A stretch of 64,000 nt of DNA from Calliopum simillimum (GCA_951812925.1 OX638370.1:5542001-5606000); one strand, 5' to 3'; positions 22,845 to 34,735 are shown, counted from the stretch's first letter. Made by a program: numbers and translations. Notes: generated by a model not told the origin, from the letters alone.

Positions 22845-23620
22845 TTCACATAGAGGAGTTCTGATAACATTTTTAAGCTCACAAAAAAGAGCACTAGAGT
22901 TCTTTATGCTTATTTTTTCCTTAAATTGTTTTTTGGTGAAAAAATTTTCAGAAAAAAAGTTTTGACAATAGTTTTGATTACAGATCTGGATAGTGCCCAA
23001 AGAGTTCAAAAGAATATCCTAGTCGCTTTTTTCCGAAATATTCGTACTTTTCATTTTAATCGAAAAATCAGAAAAATTCCGTTTTTTTTTTAAGTATCCG
23101 AAAATGAAAATTTTGTAGTAGAGGAGTTCTGATTCGAGTTCTAGGATACGCTCAAAGAGTTCTAAGGAAAATTTTATATAAAATTTTTGCAAAATTTTTG
23201 TACTTTTCATTTTAATCGAAAAACTAGAAAAAATTTTCGGTTTTTTTCTAAGTATCCGAAAAGGACTATTCGTGGTGAAGTTCGGAAAAATGTCACGTGA
23301 ATTTTCTTAAGAACTCTTCGAGCAATATCCAGATTTCTAATCAAAACTTTTTTTTGGTAGAAACTTTTTTCAGAAAAAAATTTTTAAACAAAAAATATGA
23401 AGAACTCCAAAACTCTTTCTTGTGAGCTCAAACATATTATCAAAACTCCTCTACGTGAAAAACAGCGCTGAGCAAAGAACGGTACCCCTCCGATTTCTAG
23501 TCCAATTTTGCAGAACTATTTCGAATTTTGTAAAAGAACTCCAGAACTATTCCCAACGGACCCAGAACTCTAAAAAAATTTTCGGTTTCGAAAATCACAG
23601 AGCCAACTTCACATCAGTCT
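22845..23620. mobile_element. Foldback element, family FB-A copy 2, with internal duplication
   Basis: The left arm begins at CACATAGAGGAGTTCTGATA and includes AGCTCACAAAAAAGAGC. The right arm (about 23398-23610) carries CTCTTTCTTGTGAGCTC, CTCCTCTACGTG, AACTATTTCGAATTTTG and ACAGAGCCAACTTCACAT, matching copy 1 at 18585-18985. The centre holds two tandem units of about 155 bp with TACTTTTCATTTTAATCGAA and AAGTATCCGAAAA (about 23045-23100 and 23195-23262). No gene. Confidence 0.65.
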
Positions 23621-25130
23621 TAATTTGCATATTTGTAATGCAAAAATATTTCTTCTAGATATTATTATTATCATTGTTACTATAAAAAAGGCACAAAAAA
23701 CATGCTTAAAATCCAAAACATTAAATCAAAAAGTAAACATTTTACACGCAGTTATTTGGTTGTAAAAAACGAAACTATAGTTATATTTGGTATGATTGTG
23801 TAATTTTAAGGATACGCAGCAATGAACATAAAAGACAGCGCGTTACACAAGAAGGAGAGTTGAAATTACTTTATTTATATGATAACACAAAAGTATTGTC
23901 TCACTTTTTTCACCAAAAAAACCAACAATACCAAAAAAAAAAAGTACTTAAAGTAGGAGCAGTAAAAAAACACAAGAATACAAAAAGAGTATTAGGAAAG
24001 AAAAGAAAGAAAAAAAAGGATGCCTTTGACAGCAAATTAGATTTTGTCTTATTTCAAATTGTTGACGTTCGTTGTTGTTGTTGATGAAACACTTGTTGTA
24101 GTTGTATTTTGTTTTCTTAACTCTTCTTTTGTTTGTTTATTTGTTACACTTTTATTATCCTATTATCCTTTACAACTCATTTTCTCACTTTCTTGTGAAT
24201 GCTTTGTTCTACATTTTGTCATCGTCGTTGTTGTTTGTAAATACACGAATTTTAGTAGAAAGTCCTTGCAACGACAGACGTCCCTCTATATCCTTATAAT
24301 ACAAAAGGCCAGGCGGCGTCGGCACATAAATATGCTTTTTATATTATTTATGCGTAAGGATATACATATAACAACAACATTTAAAAGCAGCTTGTTGATA
24401 GTCTTATAGCATGAAAGGATAACAACACAAAATGTGCACCAACAACAAAAACAAGAAAAAAAAGGATAATACTCTTAGTTTTTTGAGGTAGCCATGTACA
24501 TATACTTTCTGTTCTTTTCTTCTGTTACTCATTTTTATCAGGCTGATAGAGAAGCTGCCATATAAAATATGCAAAATAGCCATAAATCTCGGCACGTGTT
24601 AAAATATGATTTAAATATTTATGCGCCTCTACACTGAAAATAATATGTTTTTTTGCACTTAAAAGGGTTTTTTTTCTTCACTCATTTGTGTGCGCCCTTT
24701 CCAATTTTCTTTTACCAATTTGTTACTTTTAGGTTTCTTTTGTGATTCGTGTTTTTTTTTTTTTTTTGGTGTGTTTGTGTTGGCACCAAAAATATGCGTT
24801 TGTATGTATATGTTATGCTACGTAATATCAAAGGACATTTGTGCGCAATAAATTTTGGAAACGTACATATGTAAATTGTCCATTTGAAGCTTCATAAATT
24901 ATGAATACCTGCTACTTAAGTTAATGAAATAATTTGCCCCGAAATGGCTTCATCAAAACTAAGTCTTTGTGGGATTTGATTTTAATTATAAATTATGTAT
25001 TCATTATGGAATTATTTTGTGTATATGTGCATTTACTTATGCATTTACGTTGGATATTGCTAAAAATTTAATTAAAATTTTTAATTTATTATGAAAAGAA
25101 AACATCAACTCTGTTGAGCTGAAACTAACA
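23621..25130. other. Non-coding DNA upstream of the coding exon
   Basis: This is AT-rich with A and T runs. Frames of 60-121 codons here (for example 24044-24409) are Val/Phe/Leu-rich products of GTT and TTT runs. Presumably it is an intron of the gene at 25154, since that exon starts with a splice acceptor. Confidence 0.5.
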
Positions 25131-25153
25131 CAGATTTCTCTTTTACTTTTCAG
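25131..25153 (+). promoter_or_regulatory. Splice acceptor with polypyrimidine tract
   Basis: CAGATTTCTCTTTTACTTTT precedes CAG at 25151-25153, a strong insect-type acceptor. It implies that the exon carrying the start codon is not the first exon of the transcript, and that one or more non-coding exons lie upstream. Confidence 0.55.
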
Positions 25154-25376
25154 TTACATATACTCCTTGAGCGTGTGTCGTGCTTGATAAACCATCTATG
25201 GAATCGAAATTAGTTCGACAAAAACTGTGCTTTGCAAAATGACTAAAACTTTAGTGAAGTTTAAATGCAACGTAGTGTGAAGAAGTTTCAAAAAGTGTTT
25301 TTCGTATAAAAAATCATAGTTTTCCTTAAAAGTTGCTTATTGAAAATATCTAGATATTCATTTACAATAGCATACA
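25154..25376 (+). promoter_or_regulatory. 5' leader with three short upstream ORFs
   Basis: If the acceptor at 25153 is used, the leader before the main ATG is 223 nt. It contains three small overlapping reading frames. They are 25198-25242 (14 residues), 25239-25280 (13 residues; its ATG overlaps the stop of the first) and 25265-25309 (14 residues). All end before the main start at 25377. Such uORFs commonly reduce downstream translation. That effect is inferred, not shown. Confidence 0.45.
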
Positions 25377-25482
25377 ATGAGTGTTCCAAAAACAAAAGCA
25401 GCATTTTGGCTGCTAATTAATAGCATTCTATGTTTGACAGATTTAATAATGGCAGAACAACATCCGGCGACAGCAGATGAAG
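25377..25482 (+). CDS. First coding exon of a secreted or membrane protein (signal peptide)
   Basis: The ATG at 25377 opens 35 complete codons plus one base, ending at a consensus donor AAG/GTATGT (intron starts at 25483, phase 1). Residues 1-7 contain two Lys. Residues 8-26 are hydrophobic (AAFWLLINSILCLTDLIMA), and cleavage is plausible after Ala26, leaving the polar EQHPATADE. This is a typical signal peptide on a short 5' exon followed by a long intron, a layout common in fly cell-surface and neuronal adhesion genes. The exon is too short and fast-evolving to name the gene. I find no further exon of it in the remaining 38 kb. Three uORFs precede the start. Confidence 0.6.
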
Positions 25483-26038
25483 GTATGTTATCATAATTTT
25501 GATTTTATTTAGAAAAATTTCGAGAAAATAAATAAATATCTTATCAAATCTCATTTTTATCTATTGTATTTAAACTGCACAAGACGTTGGAGTTTTAAGA
25601 CATTTCGTTTCAAGATACGTTATGTCTTGTACCCACTTTTTATTTATCAAATACTTCAGTTCAGTGTCGCGTGCAAATATCTTGACAGTACTGTTTGCTT
25701 CAGTTCAGTTCAGTGCATACTGTAGTTGTAGTGTAGACTACAAAATGCTTCTTTACTTTCAAAAGCAGTTTTCCGCTCTCTTCAAGTGTTACCATTTCAT
25801 CAATTTTGCTGTAGTTTTTCTATAAGCACTTTTTACACTGAACTGAATTATTTGTTTTTTTAAAATACAGTACACTGAAGTGTTTGTAGTATCAGGTTTT
25901 TTTTTTGACACTAATAAAACAAGAGAGTGTACTTAAGTGTCAAAATGAAATCAGGGTACAGTGAAGATTTGAATCCTTAACTTCTTTGATCAAATAATTC
26001 AGCTCATTGTAAAATAGGCGAGTAATAAAAGTACACCA
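25483..26038 (+). other. Start of intron after the coding exon
   Basis: It begins GTATGTTATC. It is AT-rich with no repeat identified. The open frame at 25622-25825 is a chance frame. A few short direct copies of AGTTCAGTTCAGTG occur near 25657-25722. Confidence 0.5.
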
Positions 26039-26040
26039 TA

Positions 26041-26509
26041 TTGGGTCTAGAAGTAAGTTTGCACCGTTTTTTCCGAAAATTGAGGCAGTTTATTGTGAAA
26101 AAAGGTTACATATTTTTTATTCAAAGTGTTGTCTATCGGAAGCTTAAATTTTTTCCCATATTTTTAGCAATTTATGAATTCCGGGCCAAAAAAATTTCTC
26201 GTCATTTGAGCCCAAGCAATTTTTGGTTCCCTCGACTGAAGCGAAGCGTATTCCGGTAAGAGCATTCTGTATCGATCGGCAAAAGTGGTAGTCGGTAGAT
26301 GGACTATAACGTTGGTGAGGCAAAATATTTCTACTATAATTATCTAAATAGTTTTTGACCGAAGCCGCAACATGTGGCTAAGCGTTGTCGTGATAAAATA
26401 TTACGTATGCCATGATTTCGCTCGAAAAAATATACGACGTCATTAGATATGACATGTCTGCCTGAAATCCATCTTATGTAACACGCTGGAAACTTACTTC
26501 TACACCCAA
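26041..26509 (-). mobile_element. Internally deleted mariner element with TIRs and TA duplication
   Basis: The left end TTGGGTCTAGAAGTAAGTTT and the right end AAACTTACTTCTACACCCAA are inverted copies. Each is flanked by TA (26039-26040 and 26510-26511), as expected for mariner. The 469-bp interior retains only the last part of a transposase gene on the minus strand. Most of the 5' coding region is gone. Confidence 0.75.
26060..26410 (-). pseudogene. mariner transposase C-terminal fragment
   Basis: Reading the minus strand from about 26410 gives HDNA-stop-PHVA (the conserved HDNARPH block with the Arg codon lost). YL, LPH, a shortened YSP..DYHF block with residues missing and then SIQNALTGIRFASVEGTK and WEK follow. 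This is the C-terminal catalytic part of a mariner (DD34D) transposase, with in-frame stops and deletions. It cannot be active. Confidence 0.7.
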
Positions 26510-28463
26510 TATATCAAGATGACTTGTACAGACCCATAGTTAAAACTTCTTTTCATTATAAAAATTGTTATAAAAAATAAAAGTTAGTCATACGACACGT
26601 TTTTGCTATAAATGAAAAATATAAAATTTTTAATAACTCAGTTTTGATACAACTTTTTAGCCATGCAATCGAGTAATTCCTTTAATTTTGCAATGCTCTA
26701 CAAGAATATACAAATTTATATATGGCCGCTCAAAAAAAAAAAAAAAAAATAAATTCTTGTATGAAACTATTTGTACAATTTTTTTCAAATCATTCAGACT
26801 TTTGTAAATTTGCTAAAGAAGCTTCTTTCTTTCAATAATTACAATTTTATTTTCCTCTATAACTACTGAAAACAAATCTGCATACTGTGTACATAATTGC
26901 TTCTTTCTTTACATGATTTTAATTGTGAATTCTTGACGTATACAGGTGCTCGTAATTGATTTTTAATATTCTTAGTGGAACAACAAAAGCAACAAAATCA
27001 GCAATACAACAAATTGAATGTAAACAACGTACATTAAACTATTCAAAACTCATTGTTAATGTAACAGTGACAGCAAAGAGTGAAAAAATGGAAAGAAAAA
27101 TTGAGTTAAACTCACATAAAAAGTTTTAAATCACATTTACAGTTGCAATATCGCATGTTTCAAATGTATTTGATGGCAATAACCACTAACAACTAACAAA
27201 CGAGTAAAAAAAAGGAAACAGGTCAGTTGAACTCACAAAAACAGGCGGAAAAAAAACGTTTTGTTACCAACAGTTATGCCACGTTAATGTGAAATCAGCT
27301 ATTTATTAAATCTTTATTTTATTATTGGCGATAAATTAGTTCTCAATTAGCTTTTGCTGCTCTGAACCTAGACTGCATCAAACTGGTGTTATACAAATTT
27401 GAAATAATGCATATGTCTTTTCATTTGATAATAATGTTGCTCATACGCCATGTTGCATCTTTTTTGCTGCTGTGACTTAAATATGTCCAGCTAGTGTAGT
27501 AAACTTGCTTGGCCATTTTACAAAAGCAAATATTTTTATATAAAAACTTCGGGTAATATATAAATTTTCGTTATTTGGCGCTTAAACTGCATAGAACTAT
27601 AAAATTTTTTAACATTTCTCCTGCAGCTATTGATGAAACTTAATTTTTGCTATAAATCATTTGTTTATTATTCTTACTATGACATAATTCAAGCCCTTAA
27701 CTATATCGTCGTTAAAACATAGAATTCCTAAGTGTCTTATGCTCACATTATCAACGTTTTACTGTTTACAAATAAACTCGAAAGAAGAAAAAGCAAAACG
27801 TATTACTCTAAAGTGAAATAAATATGCGGCGAAAAATGAAATCGTGTCAATTTGCAATGCCAATTATATATGTATTGGCCACTTCATTCATGCATACAAC
27901 CACAAACCATGCTTTTATTGTATTTTGTGTACTGCAGCACTACAGGTTGTCGTTGTTGATCCATAATTCACATTATACTCGGTCGGACTCGTATAATTTT
28001 AATACACTTTGGCGAAAGTAGCAAAATAATTATGGCTTATTTACAAGTAGTTGTTCCATTATTATTTGCTTGTTAACAAGTAATTTTAATTTTTAAAATG
28101 CTCTAAGAGAGTGTGCAAAGAGTGCAAAAGTACAATAAGAAACGATAATTTTCTCCACTCTCTATAGCCTGACCATTAGTCATGAAAAAACTATAAAATT
28201 TCTAACGTGCTATAAAGTGTTTTGTTTTTTTTCGAACTACAAGATATTGCTTCAAAGTTGGGAGCAGAACGAGTAGGATATAACTCTTAAATTAACATAA
28301 TTCTTTATTTATTTTCACATGGTTTTTATTCAATTACTCATATGTATGAGTTTGTCTATTTCTTTTAAGCAAAAATGGTGGATGACTATTATGCTTGTAA
28401 TATATTTTTTTATTGTTTCAGTAAAATCTTGTTTTGTTTTTGTTCAAAAAAAAAATTAATATA

Positions 28464-28774
28464 CAGTAGACCCCGCTTAATTGACTTGATGAAAAATGCA
28501 AAGTTTTCGGTTCAATTAACCGGGGACTCAATTAAGCGGGGCCCGCTTTTTGTTACTTTTAATATTGTTGATCTTTTAAAAGGGGTATTTTATATGTATT
28601 TTTCATTTGGAAATAATTTTTTTCCTATCAATTAACCGGGAAACCAATTAAGCGCGAATCAATTAACAGGGGATTTGGTTGCATTTTTCAATGAGGACAG
28701 TTTCACTTGGCTTTTTTTAGTTCAATTATCCGGGGAAGTCAATTAAACGGGGGTCAATTAAGCAGGGTCTACTG
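28464..28774. mobile_element. pogo/Tigger-like MITE with TA duplication
   Basis: The ends are CAGTAGACCCCGCTTAATTG (left) and CAATTAAGCAGGGTCTACTG (right), inverted copies with one mismatch. Both are flanked by TA (28462-28463 and 28775-28776). The 311-bp interior repeats a CAATTAANCGGGG motif at least six times in both orientations. CAGTA-type ends with a TA target are typical of the pogo branch of Tc1/mariner. No transposase is present. Confidence 0.75.
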
Positions 28775-28776
28775 TA

Positions 28777-30084
28777 CTTACATATACGTTTATTAACTAA
28801 ATGCCTACACATTTCTATTTAATAAAGAAAAAATACATTTACTCTAACAGCCATTAATTATACTTTGTATTATTATAGCGCAATACAAAGTATAGCAAAT
28901 AATTGAAGCAAAATACATATAAGTCACATCGAACTCAGATTGTAAAAGTTTGTAGCTAGGGAAAAGAAATAAAGTTCATGAATTTTTTGCACTGGTTTGA
29001 TGTAACTCATACGCCATAACAATATTAAAATTTTCAAACGAATTTTTCGCTGACGTGCCAAAACAGCCATTAATTAATGTAGTGGAAAAGTGTAACAAAT
29101 GACTTTAAAGTTTCATCGAACTTAAGTTATGGAATATTAAAGTTTTGAAAACAGAACAAAATTAAAACAAAAAGTTAATCATACATCATGTTACCCATAT
29201 GCGTAAATTACAACTCTTAGTAATAATAACATATCAAATACTTTAGTCTCCCTTTGTTTATCTATCAACACCATTCAAAATTGAATATAACCACGCAAAG
29301 CTTAATAAAACTTTAACTTATCCCATAACTCTTTGAACAGTATCATTTATCCTTGCCAACAAAGCAGTAACATTTAAAAAACGTAACAAGTACACATATC
29401 ACTGGCAACTACATTTATATGAACATATACTATATGTGTGATTTCTAACATTGCCACAGCATTGCCAGCATAAGTAACACTTGCTGCCTGCCTGCTTGAT
29501 GCTAAGCTACTTCACTCCACTTCACTTCACAAATCCCATATTCCACCATTACTATTGCCACCAAAGCGATCAGCGTCATTACAACTCCTTCACTACTACA
29601 AAGCTAAGCACATACCCTAGCACAATTTTGCATAACAACAACACAAAGTATAAAATGAAAGCAACTCACAGAAGTACCAGGATTTAGCATGCCAACCAGG
29701 CTGCTGTAAGCAATGTGCCAGTATAATTTGTGATTTAGCAAAAAAAAAAAAAAGCAAAGCAAAGTAGCAAATGTTGCCTGATTACAATGTGTAGTATGTT
29801 TACGGGGGAGGCACTTTCATATATGACCTATACAAGAATATACAATTTCTTCATTTTGAAATGCACATTTGCTCTGGCTTTTTTTTGGAGTCTCCGGAAA
29901 AAAATTCTACCTTTTTTGGTGATCTACATTACTATTATATTTGCTTAAGAAGTGTAGTTACTTCTTTCCCGAATCCCGAATATTTCTTGTTGCAACGATT
30001 GTTTCTCGATGCTTCGGACCTCAATACTTGCGAAAGCTGTCAAATTAGAAGTTACTCATACGTCATATACTTATAAAAATTTAA
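28777..30084. other. Non-coding DNA between MITE and minisatellite
   Basis: Apart from copies of the GTTACTCATACG family it is AT-rich, with CTTCACTCCACTTCACTTCAC simple sequence near 29508-29530. No gene is recognised. Confidence 0.45.
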
Positions 30085-30690
30085 AGTTGTCAAAAAGTAA
30101 ACTTTTTGAACGTTTTTCGACTTTTTGAACATTTTATTACTTGTCAAAATTTTTACTTCTTAAATCTTTTTCGACTTTTGGAACATATTTGACTGACATT
30201 TGTCAATTTTTTGGAACATTTTACGAATTTTTTAACATTATTCGACTTTATCACAATTTTCGACATATTTCTACTTAGGAACAACTCTCGACTTTTTGAT
30301 TATATTTGAACATTTTCGACTTTTTTTGAACATTTATTAACTTTTTGAAAATCTATCGACTTTTTGAACAATTTTCGACTTTTTGGAAATTTTTTTTATT
30401 ATATAAACATTTTTACTTTTTGACAATTTTTCGACCATTTGAACATTATCGACTTTTTTTGAACATTTATTGACTTTTTGAAAATCTTTTCACGTTTTTA
30501 AACATTTTTCGACTTTTTGGAAATTTTTTGATCATTTTTGACTTTGACAATTTTTCGATTTTTTGAAAATTTTTTTTATTTTGTGAATATTTTTCGACTT
30601 TTTGTGCATTTTTTGGCTCTTGGACTTTTTAAAAACTATTCGACTTTTTGAACATTTTTCGACTTTTTGAACATTTCTAGACTTTTTGAA
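30085..30690 (+). repeat. Minisatellite array 1, CGACTTTTTGAACATTTTT unit
   Basis: This is a degenerate tandem array of a unit of about 16-19 bp, best form CGACTTTTTGAACATTTTT, with frequent length changes and A/C switches. The same unit forms arrays at 45935-46760 (opposite orientation) and 51040-51915 (same orientation). It is non-coding. Confidence 0.75.
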
Positions 30691-33600
30691 AATTTTTTGT
30701 TTAAAAGGCCATTCTTATCTTGAGCATTCTAATAATTTTCAATAAAAATATTCTTTTTGAGTGTTATGGTGACTTGTAAAAACGCCCATTTGCTTTTTTA
30801 TGTCTATCTCTGTAGTAAGTACATACCATGTGTAGATTTCGCACTCATACTGCTATGAGCGTACGACTGTGATTGTATTTGTGAAGCGCAAAGCAACCAA
30901 CAACTTTTCATTACAACAACATTGCTTTACTACAGTTTTTTTCCATCAACATTTCGCGCGTTAGTTTTGGTGTTTTATATTTTATTTTTATTGCATAATT
31001 TACGGCGCTTTTGCCTTTTTCGTGCATTTCATGCGTTTATTTTGGCAATTCTTCTTCTTGTACGCGCTGTTACTGGTACCGTTGGTGTGCGGCGTCGCAA
31101 CACCCATTATCAGCAGTAGAACCAGGCGTTGAAACAAATTTCACTACGTTAAGTTTAGCGTTTTTTTGTAGCAAAATTTTCCATTTTTTTTCAACTGCTA
31201 CTTAGTTTTTGTTGTTGCTTTGTATGAATGCCAGTTTGTTTTCTTTTCATGTGAATAAGCATTAAATTTTCAGCATATGTGTGAGTGTTAAAATTGTGCA
31301 TGTTATTGTATGTGTGAAAGGTTTTTTTTTTGTATTAGGCTTTTTGTATAGTCGTCTGTGATTTTATTTGCAACTGCTTTTTTTCTTTTCTTGTTGCCGA
31401 AAATTATTGTTATTACTGGGCTCATAACACCCATCAAACAGTGCTATGATTTCGTAGCAGACATTTGTCGAATTTAGGTTTTGAAAATAAATAAGGGGCT
31501 GACCTTTACATAAATTTCAACAAATGAAGCAGTTTGCCTAAGCAGCCATTAATTAAACTTTAGATTATGATAGCGCCATACAGGGAGCAGACAGAAGGTG
31601 CAAAAACTTCAATCTAAGTCACATCGAAATTCTGCTGAAGAAGTTTATTGCCAAAACTTTTTAAAATTCATGTATTTTTGCATAAGGCAAAGGTTGCTCA
31701 TACGTTCTGTTGTACGAACTTAGCTTAGTGGAAGTCTCTCGATCTAAACGGCACATAACATGTTTATTTTTGCTTATTCAACTTTCAAATCACTGTGCCC
31801 TGCCTCAAAAACTCGGTGCGTTGATTTTGATTTTTTCCTTTCCTTAGTTAACTTATCAAGAATATGAAAAATGTCCTTGTAAAGTGTTTTGTGAGCTTTG
31901 CGAAGCGCCGCTGTTGATGTTGTATACTTCTGCTGCTGCTGCTGTGTGGCGCGCATGTTGCTGCATGTGTTGCCTACGTTGTTGTCAACGCTGTTGTCAC
32001 AAACATGCATACATATTCATATGTGTATTTGTGCCCTTTTGATATTTATATTTGCAAGTGTGTGTATATGCTTCCAGCTTTATAAAATTCAAAACGTGCT
32101 GCGCATATGTTGCGCGACACTCATTTCACTTTATTTCATATATTTTTTTGCGCCAAATTTTATGCAACAAATTTTTTTTCTCATCTTCGTCGACTGCTGC
32201 TGCTTTCTTTGCAAGGTTTTTGTATGAATTTCATTTTTAATATATATAATTTTTTTATGCTTGTTTTTATGCGTTTTTTTATATTTCGTCATCGTCAAGC
32301 ATGTTTGAGGTTAGTTCACGCTTGTTTGCATGAGCTACTTTTCAGCCTTTTGTGGATATACTTGTGTGTAGATGTGTGTTGGTATGTAATTACGTCTGTT
32401 ACGAAAAAAAAGTGCAATTATTTATGCAGTCATCGTTGTCGTTCTGTTGTATTCATTTTTTTTTTCTTCGCGCAGTTTTTATATTAAAATATATATGTTT
32501 GTGTATATTTTAAACTGTTGCCATTTATTTTCCTTCAACACAGCATACACTCCACATTTCATATTTTTTTTTTTAGTATTTAGCAGATTTTTGCTCATGA
32601 AGTGATAAACTTTGCGTTCATGTGTGAGAGTGTATTGTGTAAATGTGTTATGTTGTTTGACTCATAAAAAAATTGTGCTTTTTTATTTTGCTTTTATGTC
32701 GAGACCTTGTCACATTGTGACCTAATAACCTTTGCACATTTTACAAATTTTTTTAGAGCCAAATTTAATAATTTGTAGGTATTTTGTTGAGTAGCTCTGT
32801 AAAAAAGGTGGGCTTAAATTTTATTAAATGTTTGTACAGAATTTATGAAATTTTTTAATGGAAATTTAATAAATCATACTTCATATTATATAATTATGAG
32901 CGATAAACCAAGTTCAAATAACACTGACTATTTAATTTAAGATACATGAATAAAATTGCTCAAAAACTACTCAAAATCGTAGAAACATGGCATACACTTC
33001 TTAGCTGTATAAATTTCAAATAAATGTTACTCATACGACATGACGTGCTACAGCAGAGGTTTAAAAAACTTTTAATATCTTAGCTCCGATTCGATTTAGA
33101 ACTTATGTTTCATTAAAGAAAGCATTGCATTTTTACTGCGCTTTAAATATTTTAAAATTCTATTGATGGCCGTTTCACAGAATAAAAGATATTGAGTGAA
33201 TTGTTTTGACTATTTTTATTCATAAAATAAAAATAATTTAATCAAGCATAGCTTTTTTTTTGAATTATTTTAAATGCTATGCTATACTATCAGCAATTAA
33301 TTGCTATAATAAGTTATGTGCATCAATGAGCCTTTCCAGCCATTCATGAAACTTTAGATTGTGATAGCATAGGCCAAGAAGCAGTGAAAATATGCAACAT
33401 ATGGCTTCTAAGTCACATCAGACTTTAGTTGTAGTACTCTGAAGCTTTGACAACTACATAAAATTTTTCTATTAGCCAAAAGTTACTCATACGCAGTGTT
33501 ACATAAACTTAACTTTGTGCTATTTCGTTAAAGTTTCTTCTGCTTGTTCATAAAACTCGTGGCGACGCTAGAGCATAAGAGGAGGTCCATAACATGAGCT

Positions 33601-33720
33601 ATACAACGAATTTGGTAGTTTTTGGGTTGAGAACTTCGGAAAAATTTTTTTTGTATGGCTAACTTTAATTTTTTCAACCAGGCAATCGTGTAGGAATAGT
33701 GAGCGATTAAATCATTTGAC
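30691..33720. other. Non-coding DNA
   Basis: T-rich stretches and small CTG/GTT runs (31935-32000) generate open frames that look random. Copies of the GTTACTCATACG family lie at 31691, 33025 and 33481. No gene is supported. Confidence 0.45.
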
Positions 33721-34330
33721 ACAGCAGTTTCGAGCTTTTTTTAAGCGAAAATAAATCCACTGGAAAAATTTGCGATGAAATCTTTAAACCCAGAAATTTC
33801 GAGCTAATTCTGAGTGAAAAGCGAGTTTCCAGAAAACCTTAAACTTTTCAAGAAAAACCCAAAAAACTTGTATGTGGATTACTTTCTTTCTTCTGCCAGA
33901 CGAACCTTTTAGAACAGTTAAAGACTAAAACACGAATTTGAAACTAGTTTTGAGCGAAAAAAGCGTTTTGTGATAAGCTATAAACTTTCCAGGAAAATCC
34001 CATAAAACTTAATTTTCTTGCAGGAAAAGCAACAAAAATTATTCACGATAATATCTTTTGATAAAGAAGTTTTGAGCTAATCCTTACTGTAAAGCCTTTT
34101 TCAGAAATTAAGAAGTTTTTCCCGGAAAAAACCCAAAAAAGTTTTATTTGGCTATTGCTTTCTTTATTTTCTTTAGCCAGGTGATCCCACGGAAAAAGTT
34201 GCCAACAAAATCTTTTGACTCATAAATTTCGAGCAGATCTAAAACGCAAGGCGTTTTCTTGAAAACCTTAAACTTTCCGATAAAGCTTAAAAGACTCTTG
34301 AAAAGCTCGGAATTTCCAACTCAAAAACTG
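33721..34330. repeat. Highly degraded tandem repeat, roughly 130-150 bp unit
   Basis: Blocks with TTTCGAGCTAATTCTGAG, GCGTTTT, ACTTTCC..GAAAA and CCCAAAAAACTT recur about four times with heavy divergence (near 33728, 33800, 33945, 34070 and 34225). Unit limits are uncertain. No coding content. Confidence 0.45.
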
Positions 34331-34369
34331 CGAAATTCGTTATACAAATAGGCATTTCCGCCAAAAGGT

Positions 34370-34735
34370 CCACCGTGAGCCAAAAATTTATATCATCATA
34401 TCTCTGAAATTGTTTAGCGTTCATGGATGAGTTTGGTACTTATGTAGAAAGGATCAAGACAAATATTGTGTACTGGGACAATGGGGGTATCACGCCCCCA
34501 TAAAAATCACTTCATCATATCTCCGAAAATATTTATTGCACATGAATGAGATTTGATACATGTATACAGAGCGCCAGGACAAATAAAGTTACCTGGGGAA
34601 ATGGGCGATGCCATGCCCCTAAAAAAAGAAATTCATAATTTATGAGATTTGGTACACATATAAAATGCATAACTAGGGACAAATTACATCCTTTGGAAAA
34701 ATTAGTGATGTCACCTCAACTTAACAACTTCACTG
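34370..34735. repeat. Tandem repeat, about 120-bp unit, CATCATATCTCYGAAA
   Basis: Two clear units start at about 34393 and 34513 (CATCATATCTCTGAAA and CATCATATCTCCGAAA). Each contains GGACAAAT..TGGG and a CACGCCCC or CATGCCCC block. A third, more diverged unit continues to about 34735. The style resembles the tandem cores of the GTGGC elements, so it may be a piece of a related non-autonomous element. Confidence 0.5.

Larger units (their letters stand above)
26581..33501 (+). repeat. Eight dispersed copies of a GTTACTCATACG motif
   Basis: The motif GTTACTCATACGNCATGTT, or close variants, occurs on the plus strand at about 26581, 27434, 29001, 29172, 30050, 31691, 33025 and 33481. At several sites it is preceded by a degraded block with AGCCATTAATTAA, GATAGC and AAGTCACATCGAA (best at 28850-29020, 31535-31712 and 33335-33501). 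The most likely explanation is an old repeat family with a unit of about 170 bp. The 3' motif is much better kept than the rest. One inverted copy lies near 55440. Confidence 0.45.

Noticed and set aside
30085..30690. CRISPR-like regular repeats
   Set aside because: Units of 16-19 bp are contiguous and degenerate with no spacers, and the DNA is from an insect. It is a minisatellite.
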